Source: Stieleria varia | GTDB lineage: Bacteria > Planctomycetota > Planctomycetia > Pirellulales > Pirellulaceae | Length of the DNA stretch: 64,000 nucleotides | NCBI RefSeq assembly: GCF_038443385.1 | Contig: NZ_CP151726.1 | Span: forward strand, 6,758,001-6,822,000 | Direction of reading: 5' to 3' | Part shown: positions 35,564-45,352 of the stretch, in pieces | Position numbering within the stretch: the first letter of the stretch is position 1 | Layout of the letters: each line of letters opens with the position of its first letter | The notes under the pieces: model-generated | Database searches by the model: none | What the model was told of the DNA's origin: nothing | The model's input: the letters and a program-made list of their open reading frames with translations, nothing else | Position numbers and translations under genes: made by a program

Positions 35564-37303
35564 CTATTGGGTTGAATCCTGTATTGGGCGATCAAAGCTG
35601 ACTCGTTTTCGCTCGCTGCCTGAGCCCCACAACGCGTAGCCCCACTCCGATCTGAGCGAATCGCCGGCACCGCCGAATTCGCGGATCACCCATCCACGTC
35701 GCGCGGCGCGTGAGTTCGGCGGCGGATATTTTCGGCGCATTCGGATCTGATCAGGATCGACAAGCTGTAGTTCTGGATTGGTTCTGGCCAGTTTTCGATG
35801 GTAGCCTTGCTCGGACAATTCGTGGTACCGCAAGTCGGTCTTTTTGCGTGCCGCCCAACCCACGTCGGAATCCAGTTGGTCCAGCATCCAAAGCTTCGTG
35901 AGCCAATCGACGCTGCCCAACGCGGATGCGGTGTTGCCGGCATCCTTTCTGAAATCGGCAACGGCATCGAACAAGCGGTTCCAACGCTCGATCACCACGG
36001 GGGCTTCGCCCCTGAGCGCGGAATCGACCGATTCGACGAACGAACGTGCGGCCCGCAAGTAGTTCTTTTGAATGTCCAATGCTGACGACCTGCCGGTACG
36101 CGTCGGCACACGAGTGACGAGATTCCAGTCACTTGCCAAGTCGTGCAATGCCGTGATCGGACGTTTCAGAACAGGCAGATCTTTTGTCGCTCCAGCCTCG
36201 ATCATGTCCAAGACCAGCGACACCGAAGCAAACTTGACGTACTCGGCCAGATCGCAAAGGTTGGAGTCGGAGAGCCCGATCTGCAGTCGCTGCCTCTTGG
36301 CAAACATGCTGCGAGTAGAACTCAGTGACACGATGGACTTGGCACAGAACTGATCCAACCAATGACCAAAAACAAAGATGGGACGTTCACCTCGATAGCT
36401 GCCCATGTCCGCGACCACATCCACCGCGATCGCTTTGGCGCTCAATCGATACCTGCCGTCGTGATCCAAATCCCCTGAACCGCAAAGTGAGACGCGAGAA
36501 ACCAGCAGCGCTGTCAAGTAGCGACGTTGATCGCGAAAAGCGATGTGGCGGCAAACGAACCGGAGCACCACCACGGAGGGAAAGTGGATCAGCCTGAGGC
36601 ACCCGACCGCAATGAGTTGAACCGGACGCGCCAGTGTTTCGAACAATTCTCTCGGATCGGCATCGACCGGAATGTTCACGCCCCGCCGTCGGTGGCCAAA
36701 GTATACCGCGAGATAGAGGCACAGCAAAACGGGCAGTGAAGCGACAAGAATCGCGCACTGCATCAACCACAGCAGGGCCACAAACAGACGATAGATGAGC
36801 AGCATGGACCCGCGAGCAACGACGGCTTCGTAGTTTTCCTGGCAGCCGTACACGTGTCCCAATGCGTCGGAGCTGTTTTTTAAAACTCGCAAATCGATAT
36901 CGAGATCGATGCTGTTTGCCGCGTTCTCGACCAAGTCATCGATGGACCGTTGACAGGCCAGCAATTCCGCCGGACTGGACACCTCCGGCGTAGCGATCTC
37001 GACCAATCCACCGGGTAGCGTGTACATCGACGGATGAGACTCAAACGTCACGGCCCCGCCACTGGCGAGAAACATTTGCTCTCGATCGTAGATTCCATCG
37101 GCGGTGGGTTGATCTCGACGGATCGCATCGCACATCGCTTCATAGACTTGCTTTGCCGAGGGCAATGCATCCCGCGGTACGTCCTGCTGATCCAAGACCA
37201 GCGTCGCATACTCGGTCTCCAATCCGATCAATCGCGAGACCAAACACTGCGTATCACCCTGATCGCGTTGGGGTGCCGCGTCGACAGAATGGTCTGCAGG
37301 CAT
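35564..37303 (-). CDS. Pup-ligase/Dop-like protein with an internal membrane segment
   Basis: 579 residues from the ATG at 37303; the frame is open to 37396. Segments match PafA/Dop carboxylate-amine ligases in order: GLETEYA (residue ~27; the G-x-E-T-E-Y/F nucleotide-binding start), LASGGAVTFESHPSMYTLPG, EIATPEV, then LKNSSDALGHVYGCQENY (Dop: KNNTDGKGxSYGCHENY), LQIGLSDSNLCDLAEYVKFA, SVDWLTKLWMLDQLDSDVGW and DLRYHELSEQGYHRKL. A hydrophobic stretch (about residues 166-203) and a second one (about 230-250) sit directly after the ENY motif, inside the catalytic fold, which is unknown to me for Dop or PafA. In other bacteria these enzymes attach Pup or remove it from proteins. No pup/UBact, proteasome or Mpa gene is in the window. 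It lies 40 bases downstream of the S1 gene, probably one operon. Confidence 0.78.
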   Translation of the reverse strand: MPADHSVDAAPQRDQGDTQCLVSRLIGLETEYATLVLDQQDVPRDALPSAKQVYEAMCDAIRRDQPTADGIYDREQMFLASGGAVTFESHPSMYTLPGGLVEIATPEVSSPAELLACQRSIDDLVENAANSIDLDIDLRVLKNSSDALGHVYGCQENYEAVVARGSMLLIYRLFVALLWLMQCAILVASLPVLLCLYLAVYFGHRRRGVNIPVDADPRELFETLARPVQLIAVGCLRLIHFPSVVVLRFVCRHIAFRDQRRYLTALLVSRVSLCGSGDLDHDGRYRLSAKAIAVDVVADMGSYRGERPIFVFGHWLDQFCAKSIVSLSSTRSMFAKRQRLQIGLSDSNLCDLAEYVKFASVSLVLDMIEAGATKDLPVLKRPITALHDLASDWNLVTRVPTRTGRSSALDIQKNYLRAARSFVESVDSALRGEAPVVIERWNRLFDAVADFRKDAGNTASALGSVDWLTKLWMLDQLDSDVGWAARKKTDLRYHELSEQGYHRKLARTNPELQLVDPDQIRMRRKYPPPNSRAARRGWVIREFGGAGDSLRSEWGYALWGSGSERKRVSFDRPIQDSTQ

Positions 37304-37343
37304 CGGATGGTTTTTGGATGTCGGATGGAGATGCGAACCAACC

Positions 37344-39011
37344 CTACCAACGCAAACCGAATCGTTCGCCGCCGGTGTCGCGGTTGTTTCCGCCACGCAG
37401 GGGGCCGGAGAACGTCGGTTTCACCGCTGGCTCGCGTTGCGGCTCGTCTTCTTCAACCGCATTTTCGGATGCCTCGCTTTCGGGTAACTGTTGAGCGGCT
37501 TTCATGGAAAGGCCGATCTTCTGTGCACCTCTGTCAAACGACAACACCTTGACTTCGACCTCCTGACCTTCGCTGACGAACGAATCGATCCGAGAGACAC
37601 GGTGGTGCGCCAACTCACTGACATGCACCAGACCTTCGACACCGGCACCCAACCGCACAAAGCAGCCGAAGGAAGCGATGCGGCTGACGACGCCTTTGTG
37701 GACCGAACCGATCGCAAACTCTGCTTCGGCTACATCCCAAGGATTCTCCAAGAGGTCGCGATAGGAGAGTCCGATCTTGCCGGTTTCTCGGTCGATGGTA
37801 TCGATCTTGACCTTGACCTTCTGGCCGACCTCAAGCACTTCGCTGGGATGCTTGACGCGATCCCAGCTGAGTTTGCTGACATGGATCAATCCATCGACGC
37901 CGCCCAAGTCGACGAAGGCACCGAAGTCTTTGACCGATCGCACGACGCCTTCCAAGGTATCGCCGGGGTTGATCTGCTCGAGTTGCTCCTTGCGTTTGGT
38001 TTCGCGCTCGCGTTCCAGGATCGCTCGACGACTGAGAACCAAGTTGCCACGTCTCGGGCTGGCTTCGGTGACCAAGCACACAAAACGCTGGTCGACAAAC
38101 TCGCTCAAGTCTTCGACGCGGTACTCGGTGACTTGACTGATCGGCATGAAACCAGGCACGCCACCGACCTTGCATTCCAAACCGCCGGCGTTGTGTCCCG
38201 TCACGATCGCTTCGACGACCGCACCTTCCTCCAAGTCGCCCCAGTCGTTGACGTCGATTGTCTTGCCGGGCAACGACAAAACATACAAACCGTCGGCTCG
38301 GTTGAGTCCTCGAACCAGTACCTCGACGCTTTGACCAGGCGTGGGCTCGGCATCCATGAATTGCTCGAATGGCACGACGCCTTCATCAGGTCCACCGAGC
38401 GAAATGAATACGGAGTCCTGGTGGATCTTGATGACTTGACCGTGAACGCGAGCACCATCGGCGAGTGGTTCTTTGCGGTCAGGCATCCCGGCTTGACCGG
38501 ACAGAAAACCATCCAGGTCGGCCGCTGCCAACTCGGCTTCCAACTCCGCTTCTAAATCAGCGCTCAAACCGGCGCGCAAACTGGGCAGGGCGACTTTGGA
38601 TTTGGTGGGTGCCGCCGCGGGTTTGGCCACCGCATCATCACTCTCACCTTGCAGCCTGGGACGCGGTGGTTTCTTTTTGCTTTTGCCACTTGGCTTTGCC
38701 GCAGCAGCTCCGCTTGCCAGTTGCTCCGTCGAAGCAACCGGTGAGGCGGGCTTGGCGACGCCCAGGCCACGTGCGGCGAGCGGTCCGACGCCACGCGCTG
38801 CCACTGACGCGGGCTTGGCAGCCTGCGCGTCATTGGCCGCTGAGTCATCGGCCGCTGAGTCATTGGGCTCCAGAGTGGGTTCGATTGCACTGGAACCCTC
38901 TTGTGGGGATTCAGCAGCCGCTTGGTCTACCGGCGTTTGAGTCTCGATTGGAGATTCCGAGGCGGGTGCGACGGTTGAGTTCTCAGTCGCAGATTGTTCT
39001 TCATTGCCCAT
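37344..39011 (-). CDS. S1 RNA-binding-domain protein (ribosomal protein S1-like)
   Basis: 555 residues. The first ~180 are Ala-Pro-Glu rich and probably unstructured. Four S1 domains follow: [22 protein letters not shown] (~190), [23 protein letters not shown] (~270), [34 protein letters not shown] (~350) and [34 protein letters not shown] (~440). The last two are the most canonical. The product should bind RNA, on the ribosome or in decay. With four domains and a long acidic N-terminus it differs from the six-domain proteobacterial S1. First gene of a probable operon with the Dop-like protein. Confidence 0.88.
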   Translation of the reverse strand: MGNEEQSATENSTVAPASESPIETQTPVDQAAAESPQEGSSAIEPTLEPNDSAADDSAANDAQAAKPASVAARGVGPLAARGLGVAKPASPVASTEQLASGAAAAKPSGKSKKKPPRPRLQGESDDAVAKPAAAPTKSKVALPSLRAGLSADLEAELEAELAAADLDGFLSGQAGMPDRKEPLADGARVHGQVIKIHQDSVFISLGGPDEGVVPFEQFMDAEPTPGQSVEVLVRGLNRADGLYVLSLPGKTIDVNDWGDLEEGAVVEAIVTGHNAGGLECKVGGVPGFMPISQVTEYRVEDLSEFVDQRFVCLVTEASPRRGNLVLSRRAILERERETKRKEQLEQINPGDTLEGVVRSVKDFGAFVDLGGVDGLIHVSKLSWDRVKHPSEVLEVGQKVKVKIDTIDRETGKIGLSYRDLLENPWDVAEAEFAIGSVHKGVVSRIASFGCFVRLGAGVEGLVHVSELAHHRVSRIDSFVSEGQEVEVKVLSFDRGAQKIGLSMKAAQQLPESEASENAVEEDEPQREPAVKPTFSGPLRGGNNRDTGGERFGLRW

Positions 39012-39199
39012 CGGTGTTCAGTGGCGTTCTTGAACGAGTGATTGGAAAGGAGCCAAGCCGGATCAGGCCCCCATCACGAACGCTCGTCCGCTGGGCACCC
39101 TTTTTGGCGTGCATGTCAATTCAGCAGTCTAGCACTCATATCATCCGATCGGTAGTCTTGGCCTTGGTCAGGACTACATCAATTGTTGGAAGAAATACG
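39012..39199. other. Divergent promoter region
   Basis: 188 bases between the diverging S1-domain gene (minus) and the 191-residue hypothetical gene (plus). Both promoters must lie here. I see no clear operator or repeat. Confidence 0.4.
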
Positions 39200-39775
39200 A
39201 TGCCAAGGCTTGCCGACTTTGCCCACTCACTCCTTGACAGGTTCAGCGGCCCTCTGCGAGATGCTGTCATCGATGCCAAAACCCCGTCCTTGGGCGACGG
39301 ACCACGCAACGAGAACTTGATCGGCTGGTTGACCGGTCGGTCGACATTTCCTGAAAAAACGCCTTGGCCATCGGATCCTGGCTCCCTGGGGCTGACACGC
39401 AATGCCCACCAGCCTTTCCTGAGCGGCATGTGGCTCCTGGCCGGAGACATCGACCGAAGCCATACGATCAGCCAAGACATCCCGACTTCCGAAGGCAGCT
39501 TCCTGCACGGAATCATGCACCGCCGAGAAGGCGACTTTGGCAACGCGAAGTATTGGTTCCGCCGAGTCGGCCGCCACAGCGTCTTGGATCAAATCGAAGC
39601 AGAAACCGGGGGCGTCTATCGCGATCCGTTTGACTTCGTCGACGCGTGCAGTGACGCGTCGATGAAGTCGTCTGGTGGTCGAGGTCAATCCGCACCGCAG
39701 AATGACGCCGAACTGATCTCCGCCCAGTGGATCGAGTGGCAGGCGTTGATGAACTACATCACCACGATCGACTAG
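39200..39775 (+). CDS. Conserved hypothetical protein
   Basis: 191 residues from the ATG at 39200, preceded by TTGGAAGAAATACG. The frame is open far upstream through the antisense of the S1 gene, which is not coding. Visible features: a hydrophobic core [22 protein letters not shown] and the segment [28 protein letters not shown], rich in His, Arg and aromatic residues. No signal peptide and no membrane helix, so cytoplasmic. I recognise this only as a protein type common in planctomycetes, without a function. Converges on the giant cadherin gene with a short hairpin between the two stops. Confidence 0.78.
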   Translation: MPRLADFAHSLLDRFSGPLRDAVIDAKTPSLGDGPRNENLIGWLTGRSTFPEKTPWPSDPGSLGLTRNAHQPFLSGMWLLAGDIDRSHTISQDIPTSEGSFLHGIMHRREGDFGNAKYWFRRVGRHSVLDQIEAETGGVYRDPFDFVDACSDASMKSSGGRGQSAPQNDAELISAQWIEWQALMNYITTID

Positions 39776-39777
39776 GT

Positions 39778-39797
39778 CAGCCTGGAAAGGCTGACGT
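39778..39797. terminator. Hairpin between two convergent genes
   Basis: GTCAGCCTGGAAAGGCTGAC: 7-base arms and a 6-base loop, 3 bases after one stop and 15 bases before the other. It could end transcription from both sides, though no T-run follows. The same hairpin family occurs three times at 57417-57502. Confidence 0.55.
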
Positions 39798-39812
39798 ACA
39801 TGAAGCCGCGAT

Positions 39813-42800
39813 CTAGAACAACATCGCGCTGTCCAGGAGCTCCAGCAACGCCGAGTCGTTCGCTTCGTCTTTGTCGTCGATCTGCACATCCGACAACGAC
39901 ACCAACTCTCGTTCGCCGGCGGCACGCCGGAATCGAAGCTCGTTGATCACGCCCAACGCATCCAAAGCGGTGACGATGTTGTTGCCGTTTGTATCGACAA
40001 ATCCGGGGAAGACTGTTTCAACGGAGGGCGACTGGCCGCTGCCATTCCTGCCGATGAAGTTGATGATCTTCAACGCGTCCAACGCAGCGACTTCGCCGTT
40101 GCGGTCGACATCCATCGGGTTGCTTTGGTTGAAATAAGGCGTCGAACCCAGTTGCACTTCGATGGTGAAATCCAAGCGACTGAACAGTTCCAATGGGCCG
40201 AACTCAAAAGCACGCAAAGTCAATGGGTATTGCCCGACGTCGTCCGGTGTCGCCAAGCCGGTCAGCACCGCGACAGGATCGGCACCCGATTCCAGCTCCA
40301 CTTCGGGATCAAACGTCAACCAGCTTGGAACTTTTCCTTGGGCATCAAAGATCGTGACCTGGAACGGATTGCCCTCCGGATCGACGATGAAATCGTTGGG
40401 AATCACATAAGTGAATGTTTCACCACTGGATACCGGATCAAACGAAAGTGTGCCGCCGAACTGAGGAGGCTCATTGACGTCATTAAGCACGATGTTGATC
40501 ACGCGCTCGCTCGTTCCACCGTTTCCGTCACTAGCCATGACATTCAAAGTCATGAACTCCCCTGACTCAAAGTCGAGGGTCACCCCGTCGGCGACAGACA
40601 GAACATGCGTATCGGGATCCAACGTGAACAAAGCAGCCGCGGTTCCGCCAGTGATCGTCGTTGTCACATCATCGTTGACGTCAGGATCGGTCACCAACAA
40701 AGTTTGAACACTTGAACCCGCAGGTGCGTTTTCTGAGATGTTGATCTCGCTCGACAGAATTTGCGGATCGTCATTGGAGTCGGTCAGCTCAACTCGAATC
40801 GATTGAGTGTTCGTTGGCGAGCCACCGGTATTATCGACGACTTCGAAAACAAGGTTCAACGATCGACGCGTTTCGAAATCCAAATTCGCGCCCGGGGCAA
40901 CGCTGAGCGTATTGGTTGCTCCATCGAACTGGAACAAGTCCCCGTCGAGGTCCGGCAACAGCGAGATGCCATAATCGGCCGGCGTGTTCTCAGGGTCGGT
41001 CAGCGAAAACTGAGCCACTTGTGTACCCGCGGCGGTGTTCTCAGGGAACAGAACCGTGGTCGGCGATATCACTGCCGTTTCATTGACATCGAAAAGCGTG
41101 ACGGTGATGTCTGCGGAATCCGCCAGCGGAGGCGTGCCGTTATCGATCACATCAACCGACACAAAATAAGTAGCACGTTGTTCAAAGTCCAACGTGACAC
41201 CATTGGCCGTTCTCAGATTGCCTTGGTTGTCGATTTGAAACAAATTCGCATCGGAGCCACCGGAAATCACGTACCGCAACGTTTGTCCGACGTCCGGGTC
41301 GCTGGCAACCACGCGACCAATGTTCGGCAGGTTTTCACTGACGAACAAACTGGTGGTGGAGATCACCGGGGCATCGTTTTGATTGATCAAGTTGACGCGC
41401 TGAGTGATGGTGGTGGTCAAGGACGGCGAACCGCTATCTGACACTTCCACCTCCAAGTCGACGAACGGCCTGGTCTCAAAATCCAACTGAGCGGAATCGG
41501 CAATCGTCAGCAATCCCGATTGCGGATGGATGCTGAACAAGGGCGGCTGAATCGATGAAATCAGCGTGTATGTCAACGTTTGATTCTGTTGCGTATCCGG
41601 GTCGAACGCTTCGACTTGCCCGACCGCTGTTCCATTCGCTGTTCCTTCCGGGACCGAGAACGGCGACGTCACCACAATCGGTGCTTCATTCACGTCCACC
41701 AACGTCAGTCGCACAGGCACGGCAACTTCCGCGCCCAAATCGTCGGTGAGGATGACTGGTATTTCCAACGTCGGTGTGGCTTCAAAGTCCAACACTCCGA
41801 CCACGGAGACGACACCGGTAACCGGATCAACCGCAAGTGGCGAATTCGGATCGTCGATGCGATAGCTGACCGTGCTGCCGTCCGGGTCGACACCGCTGAT
41901 CGCTCCCAGCTCAAGACCCAGCGGCTGGTTTTCCTCCAACGTCAAGGTAAGCGGAGCACCCTCGGGCAATCGGTTCGGTCCTACGATGTAGTTCTCGTAT
42001 CGCGTCACCGGAACAGCCAGGGTTTGTGCGCCGATCAAGACCATCGGAGGATCATTGATGTCGGCCGGCAACGGGGTCTCGTAGCGGACCGAGTAATTTG
42101 CACGCGGCAGATTCTCGATCTCAAAATTCCCGTTCGCGTCGGTCACCGTACTGGGCTCGCGTTGACGATATTCCAGGCTATCCAGCAGACCGAACGGATA
42201 CCCTGTCACGACATTGCCATTGGCATCGACAAATTGTGACTCCGCAAACGCTTCGATGTAGGCGATCTGATCCGTCTGCGTGGAAACCGTCAAACGCTGG
42301 CGTTGACTATTGATCAGACCAAAAGAAACCGTTGTGGCCAACAGGTTGCCATCGGCATCGAACGCATTCAATCGGATATACGTCGGCAGCGAGGTGAATG
42401 ATCCGCTGATCGCCGTGATTGAAACGGCATTGACCGGTCGATAAAACTCTGCGTGCAGCTTACGGGAATCAGAAAAATCAGTGAGGCCGATATAGGAAAA
42501 GACCCGATTGCTGGTCGCGCTGCCAATGAACGATTCAGCATCCGGTTCGATCTCCAGCCCCAGGAAACCGATCGTGTCATTGGTTGCCGTCAGGGTGACA
42601 CCAGGATACGCATTGGTCAAATCTGCCCCGATGGGAAAACTATCCGGTTCCACACGGTAGATCAAATTGTCCTGCTGGCCGTTGCCGTTGATGTCCAAGT
42701 GGACGGAGACACCCGCGGCTGGTTGTGGCAACTGTTCGGCATCACCGGGCATGGGCTCTCGAATCACGGATCCACGGACGCCACCGACGAAATTGCTGTC

Positions 42801-44684
42801 GCCGAAATGGTCCAGGTTCCGCCCGATGAAAACGGACTGCGTCGGCTCGTTTTGCGAATGGGCCAGTTCGTATGCCAATGGCTGATTAAGGATGGATTCC
42901 TGAGTCAACGAACTCACAATCCAGTCGTCTGGATCACTGCCGACCGAATCTCCGGCGCGAGCTGCATATCCATAACCAGGAGACACGACGAGATTGGCGC
43001 CACTGGGGATGGTCACGGTCGGCGCAGAAAAGTTATCTTCCGCGAAAACGATTTGTCCGTAGGCCACAGTCGATAACGAAGTCGTGGACAGCATCGAGAT
43101 CGAATCGTGCACATTCCAGCCGTCAAAGATTCCGTCCGCCACTCCGTTGTTGTCCGCGTCGATATCGGAACCCACGGTTGGCGCAAAGCTGGCTGTCACC
43201 AAAAAGAATGAGTGCGAGCGAGCACTCTGGTCAATCGAGTCGGTCAAGCCTTGGTAGATCCCGCCCGGTAGACCTGCAAAATCATTTCCCGTCGACCGCA
43301 ACACACTGGCATCAAGATCGATGGAGTAGGGACTATTGGCCGGTGCGATGACCAAGAACCCATTCTGCCCAAACGTCTGTCCGCTCAAGTCGATCACGTT
43401 GGCGATTTCGCCGTTATTGCTCGTCGAATTGTCATGCGTGACGACGAAATAGGTCCCGTCAGGGATCTGGCTGTTGGCGGGTCCCCGCAATTCGATGATC
43501 TGCTCATCTGGCGTATTGAAAAACGCACGGCCGACCAGCAGTTCATTGATAAACATTCCATTGAACGCCGCAGTGCCGAATCGGTCGGCAGTCGACAGCA
43601 CGCCGAAATCCAATCCGGTCAAATCATCGGTCGCTGCCACCGTGACTCGGCGGGCAACGTCCCCCGTGGTGCCGAAGAACAACCCTGTCGCGTCCACCGG
43701 GCTGGACGAGTTGATGAACGCCGATGTCACGCCCGTGTCCGGGTTCACCGTGATGATCGATGTCTTCTGCGGTGAGTCCGCATCAAACATCACGAACGAA
43801 GTGCCGTTGAAGGCCAGAGACATCCCGTTGAGCGATCGATCGGCCGTTGCCAGCATGCTGCCGAAACCGGTCGTTGTGAATGCAAAGAATTGGTCGGTCG
43901 TGTCGTCGAACCCAACGATCCGATTGGCCGACGCGTCATACGCCAAGTCTGAGATGTTGGACAATCCCGTCAGGCCAGCGCCCAACGCGGTCAACGACCC
44001 ATCATTCTGGTCGACTTCGTACAGCGTCCGCAGATCGGTTGAAAGCCCCGCCCTGCCCACTGCAAAGACACGATCCCCGACGCGGTCATAAGCCAAACCG
44101 GCGACCAAATCGTCCTGGTGGGTTGCCAGTACCGTTTGCACGCCGGTATTGGAATCGAGCAAGACGATCTCGTTGGTCTGCGAGTTGACCCCCATCAGCA
44201 CGCCGGCGTTGGTCCGAATGATGCCATCGATCTTGGAACCACTGGCGATACCGATCGGATGCACCACGCCCGATTCCGTCATGCTCAGCAATTGAGTCGC
44301 ATTCGAACCGACAACGTTTGCCGTCCCAAAATAGGCACGAGGGCTTGTTTGCACCGAGTCTCCGCTGACATCGATTCGCACAACGTGAGAGCCCGCCTGC
44401 AAGTTATCCAGGACGTAACGCCCCAAAGTGTCCGTTGTGGTAAACGGCTCCGTGATGTCGGCTTGCGCGTCGTCGTTGACGTCAACATAGACACGAACAT
44501 TCGCCGCAGCAGACTCTTGTGGGTCTCGCACTCCGTTGGCATTGACGTCCGCCCAAACTTCGCCAGCCAACGAAGCGAGCAGTTGCCGACTTTCGAGATG
44601 CTGAAACCGTTGCTGGCGGCGTCGACGGTGCTGCTGTGCCAACTTATCTCGCTTGGAACGCCGGAATGATTTCAACGCTTTCAT
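39813..44684 (-). CDS. Giant exported cadherin-like/dockerin protein
   Basis: 1623 residues from the ATG at 44684 (MKALKSFRRSKRDKLAQQH). The basic N-terminus is followed by FQHLESRQLLASLAGEV, the planctomycetal export signature. Domains in order: SdrD-B-like (GEVWADVNANGVRDPQESA, ~37-110), a beta-propeller-like region (~120-340), a lamin-tail-like domain (~370-480, INELLVGRAFFNTPDEQIIEL), another SdrD-like segment (~660-900), five cadherin-like repeats (~940-1410) each with LDFE and a DxNxxP linker, one PIG/dystroglycan-type domain, and a C-terminal dockerin pair (PMDVDRNGEVAALDALKIIN; VDTNGNNIVTALDALGVIN). The make-up points to a calcium-dependent adhesin or sheath protein at the cell surface. 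The predicted open frame extends 31 codons upstream without protein-like features. Confidence 0.88.
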   Translation of the reverse strand: MKALKSFRRSKRDKLAQQHRRRRQQRFQHLESRQLLASLAGEVWADVNANGVRDPQESAAANVRVYVDVNDDAQADITEPFTTTDTLGRYVLDNLQAGSHVVRIDVSGDSVQTSPRAYFGTANVVGSNATQLLSMTESGVVHPIGIASGSKIDGIIRTNAGVLMGVNSQTNEIVLLDSNTGVQTVLATHQDDLVAGLAYDRVGDRVFAVGRAGLSTDLRTLYEVDQNDGSLTALGAGLTGLSNISDLAYDASANRIVGFDDTTDQFFAFTTTGFGSMLATADRSLNGMSLAFNGTSFVMFDADSPQKTSIITVNPDTGVTSAFINSSSPVDATGLFFGTTGDVARRVTVAATDDLTGLDFGVLSTADRFGTAAFNGMFINELLVGRAFFNTPDEQIIELRGPANSQIPDGTYFVVTHDNSTSNNGEIANVIDLSGQTFGQNGFLVIAPANSPYSIDLDASVLRSTGNDFAGLPGGIYQGLTDSIDQSARSHSFFLVTASFAPTVGSDIDADNNGVADGIFDGWNVHDSISMLSTTSLSTVAYGQIVFAEDNFSAPTVTIPSGANLVVSPGYGYAARAGDSVGSDPDDWIVSSLTQESILNQPLAYELAHSQNEPTQSVFIGRNLDHFGDSNFVGGVRGSVIREPMPGDAEQLPQPAAGVSVHLDINGNGQQDNLIYRVEPDSFPIGADLTNAYPGVTLTATNDTIGFLGLEIEPDAESFIGSATSNRVFSYIGLTDFSDSRKLHAEFYRPVNAVSITAISGSFTSLPTYIRLNAFDADGNLLATTVSFGLINSQRQRLTVSTQTDQIAYIEAFAESQFVDANGNVVTGYPFGLLDSLEYRQREPSTVTDANGNFEIENLPRANYSVRYETPLPADINDPPMVLIGAQTLAVPVTRYENYIVGPNRLPEGAPLTLTLEENQPLGLELGAISGVDPDGSTVSYRIDDPNSPLAVDPVTGVVSVVGVLDFEATPTLEIPVILTDDLGAEVAVPVRLTLVDVNEAPIVVTSPFSVPEGTANGTAVGQVEAFDPDTQQNQTLTYTLISSIQPPLFSIHPQSGLLTIADSAQLDFETRPFVDLEVEVSDSGSPSLTTTITQRVNLINQNDAPVISTTSLFVSENLPNIGRVVASDPDVGQTLRYVISGGSDANLFQIDNQGNLRTANGVTLDFEQRATYFVSVDVIDNGTPPLADSADITVTLFDVNETAVISPTTVLFPENTAAGTQVAQFSLTDPENTPADYGISLLPDLDGDLFQFDGATNTLSVAPGANLDFETRRSLNLVFEVVDNTGGSPTNTQSIRVELTDSNDDPQILSSEINISENAPAGSSVQTLLVTDPDVNDDVTTTITGGTAAALFTLDPDTHVLSVADGVTLDFESGEFMTLNVMASDGNGGTSERVINIVLNDVNEPPQFGGTLSFDPVSSGETFTYVIPNDFIVDPEGNPFQVTIFDAQGKVPSWLTFDPEVELESGADPVAVLTGLATPDDVGQYPLTLRAFEFGPLELFSRLDFTIEVQLGSTPYFNQSNPMDVDRNGEVAALDALKIINFIGRNGSGQSPSVETVFPGFVDTNGNNIVTALDALGVINELRFRRAAGERELVSLSDVQIDDKDEANDSALLELLDSAMLF

Positions 44685-45084
44685 GATTTGCAGACAAAAA
44701 CCGGATGAGAAATCGAAGAATGAAGATAGGAAAAATCGGCGCGTGGAAAGGCTCACAAGCCGGCCCTGCCGCGCCACAAGACTCCAATGCTGAAGTGTTG
44801 GCGGGGATCGGGCGAACCGTGGGCGCGGATTAACGGCCGACCATAGATTAACTCAGCAGGCTATTGGTTCCCTCCCAAACAGACGAAAAACACGCCGAAA
44901 GTTTCATTGAACCGTTTGACAACTCTTGCAACGTAGTCGCCCGGTCACCACAGAGGGCGGGTGCACGCGGCCGATTTTCCGTCCAACCGCTCACAATCAA
45001 AGGTCTCAATCGCCCACTAGACCGGACAGAACAAAATTCCCGCCAACCTCTTGCGGGAACGAAACCCTTTGGACAAAATGCCAC

Positions 45085-45107
45085 CTAATGAGAACTAGTC
45101 TCATTAG
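45085..45107. promoter_or_regulatory. Perfect palindrome, Fur-box-like
   Basis: 9-base arms CTAATGAGA / TCTCATTAG around ACTAG. The inner 19 bases AATGAGAACTAGTCTCATT match the classical Fur-type arrangement AATGAGAATCATTCTCATT at 16 of 19 positions. It is 246 bases before the pseudopilin start and 400 bases before the cadherin start, so the target gene is unclear. Confidence 0.5.
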
Positions 45108-45132
45108 CAAGTACCTGCCAGCAAGCCAGCGG

Positions 45133-45154
45133 AACTCCCTGAATCGGGAGTTTT
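45133..45154 (+). terminator. Possible terminator hairpin
   Basis: Stem AACTCCC / GGGAGTT, 6-base loop TGAATC, followed by TT (TTTT in total from the end of the stem). It could end a short transcript from a promoter at the palindrome 45085-45107. The T-run is short, so this is weak. Confidence 0.35.
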
Positions 45155-45352
45155 CCCAGCCAGCCACGCATGGTGAACGACGCTAGAGGACCGGTATCGC
45201 AGCGAGACAAGTCCACGCCGACGGGGTGGATCTGCCGAGCAAGCCGCTGACCGCTCTCTCCGCGTCGAATTCATCCCCACCGATGCCTGCCGAGTTGGCA
45301 GGAAGGACATCGATCGGGACTCCATGGTTTGCTGAGTAAAGGTTGTTGTCGC

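Larger units (their letters stand above)
44685..45352. other. Long divergent intergenic region
   Basis: 668 bases between the giant cadherin gene (minus) and the pseudopilin gene (plus). It contains a Fur-box-like palindrome (45085-45107) and a terminator-like hairpin 26 bases beyond it (45133-45154). No convincing open frame. The rest should hold the two promoters and a long leader for one of them. Confidence 0.5.

Noticed and set aside
37491-38555. 354-codon frame antisense to the S1-domain gene
   Set aside because: Mirror of the repetitive S1 domains (Asp-rich, repeated FADERIDP-like stretches), not a protein.
38465-39199. N-terminal extension of the hypothetical protein at 39200
   Set aside because: The upstream open frame is antisense to the Ala-Pro-rich part of the S1 gene and rich in Arg and Trp; an ATG with upstream purines at 39200 fits better.
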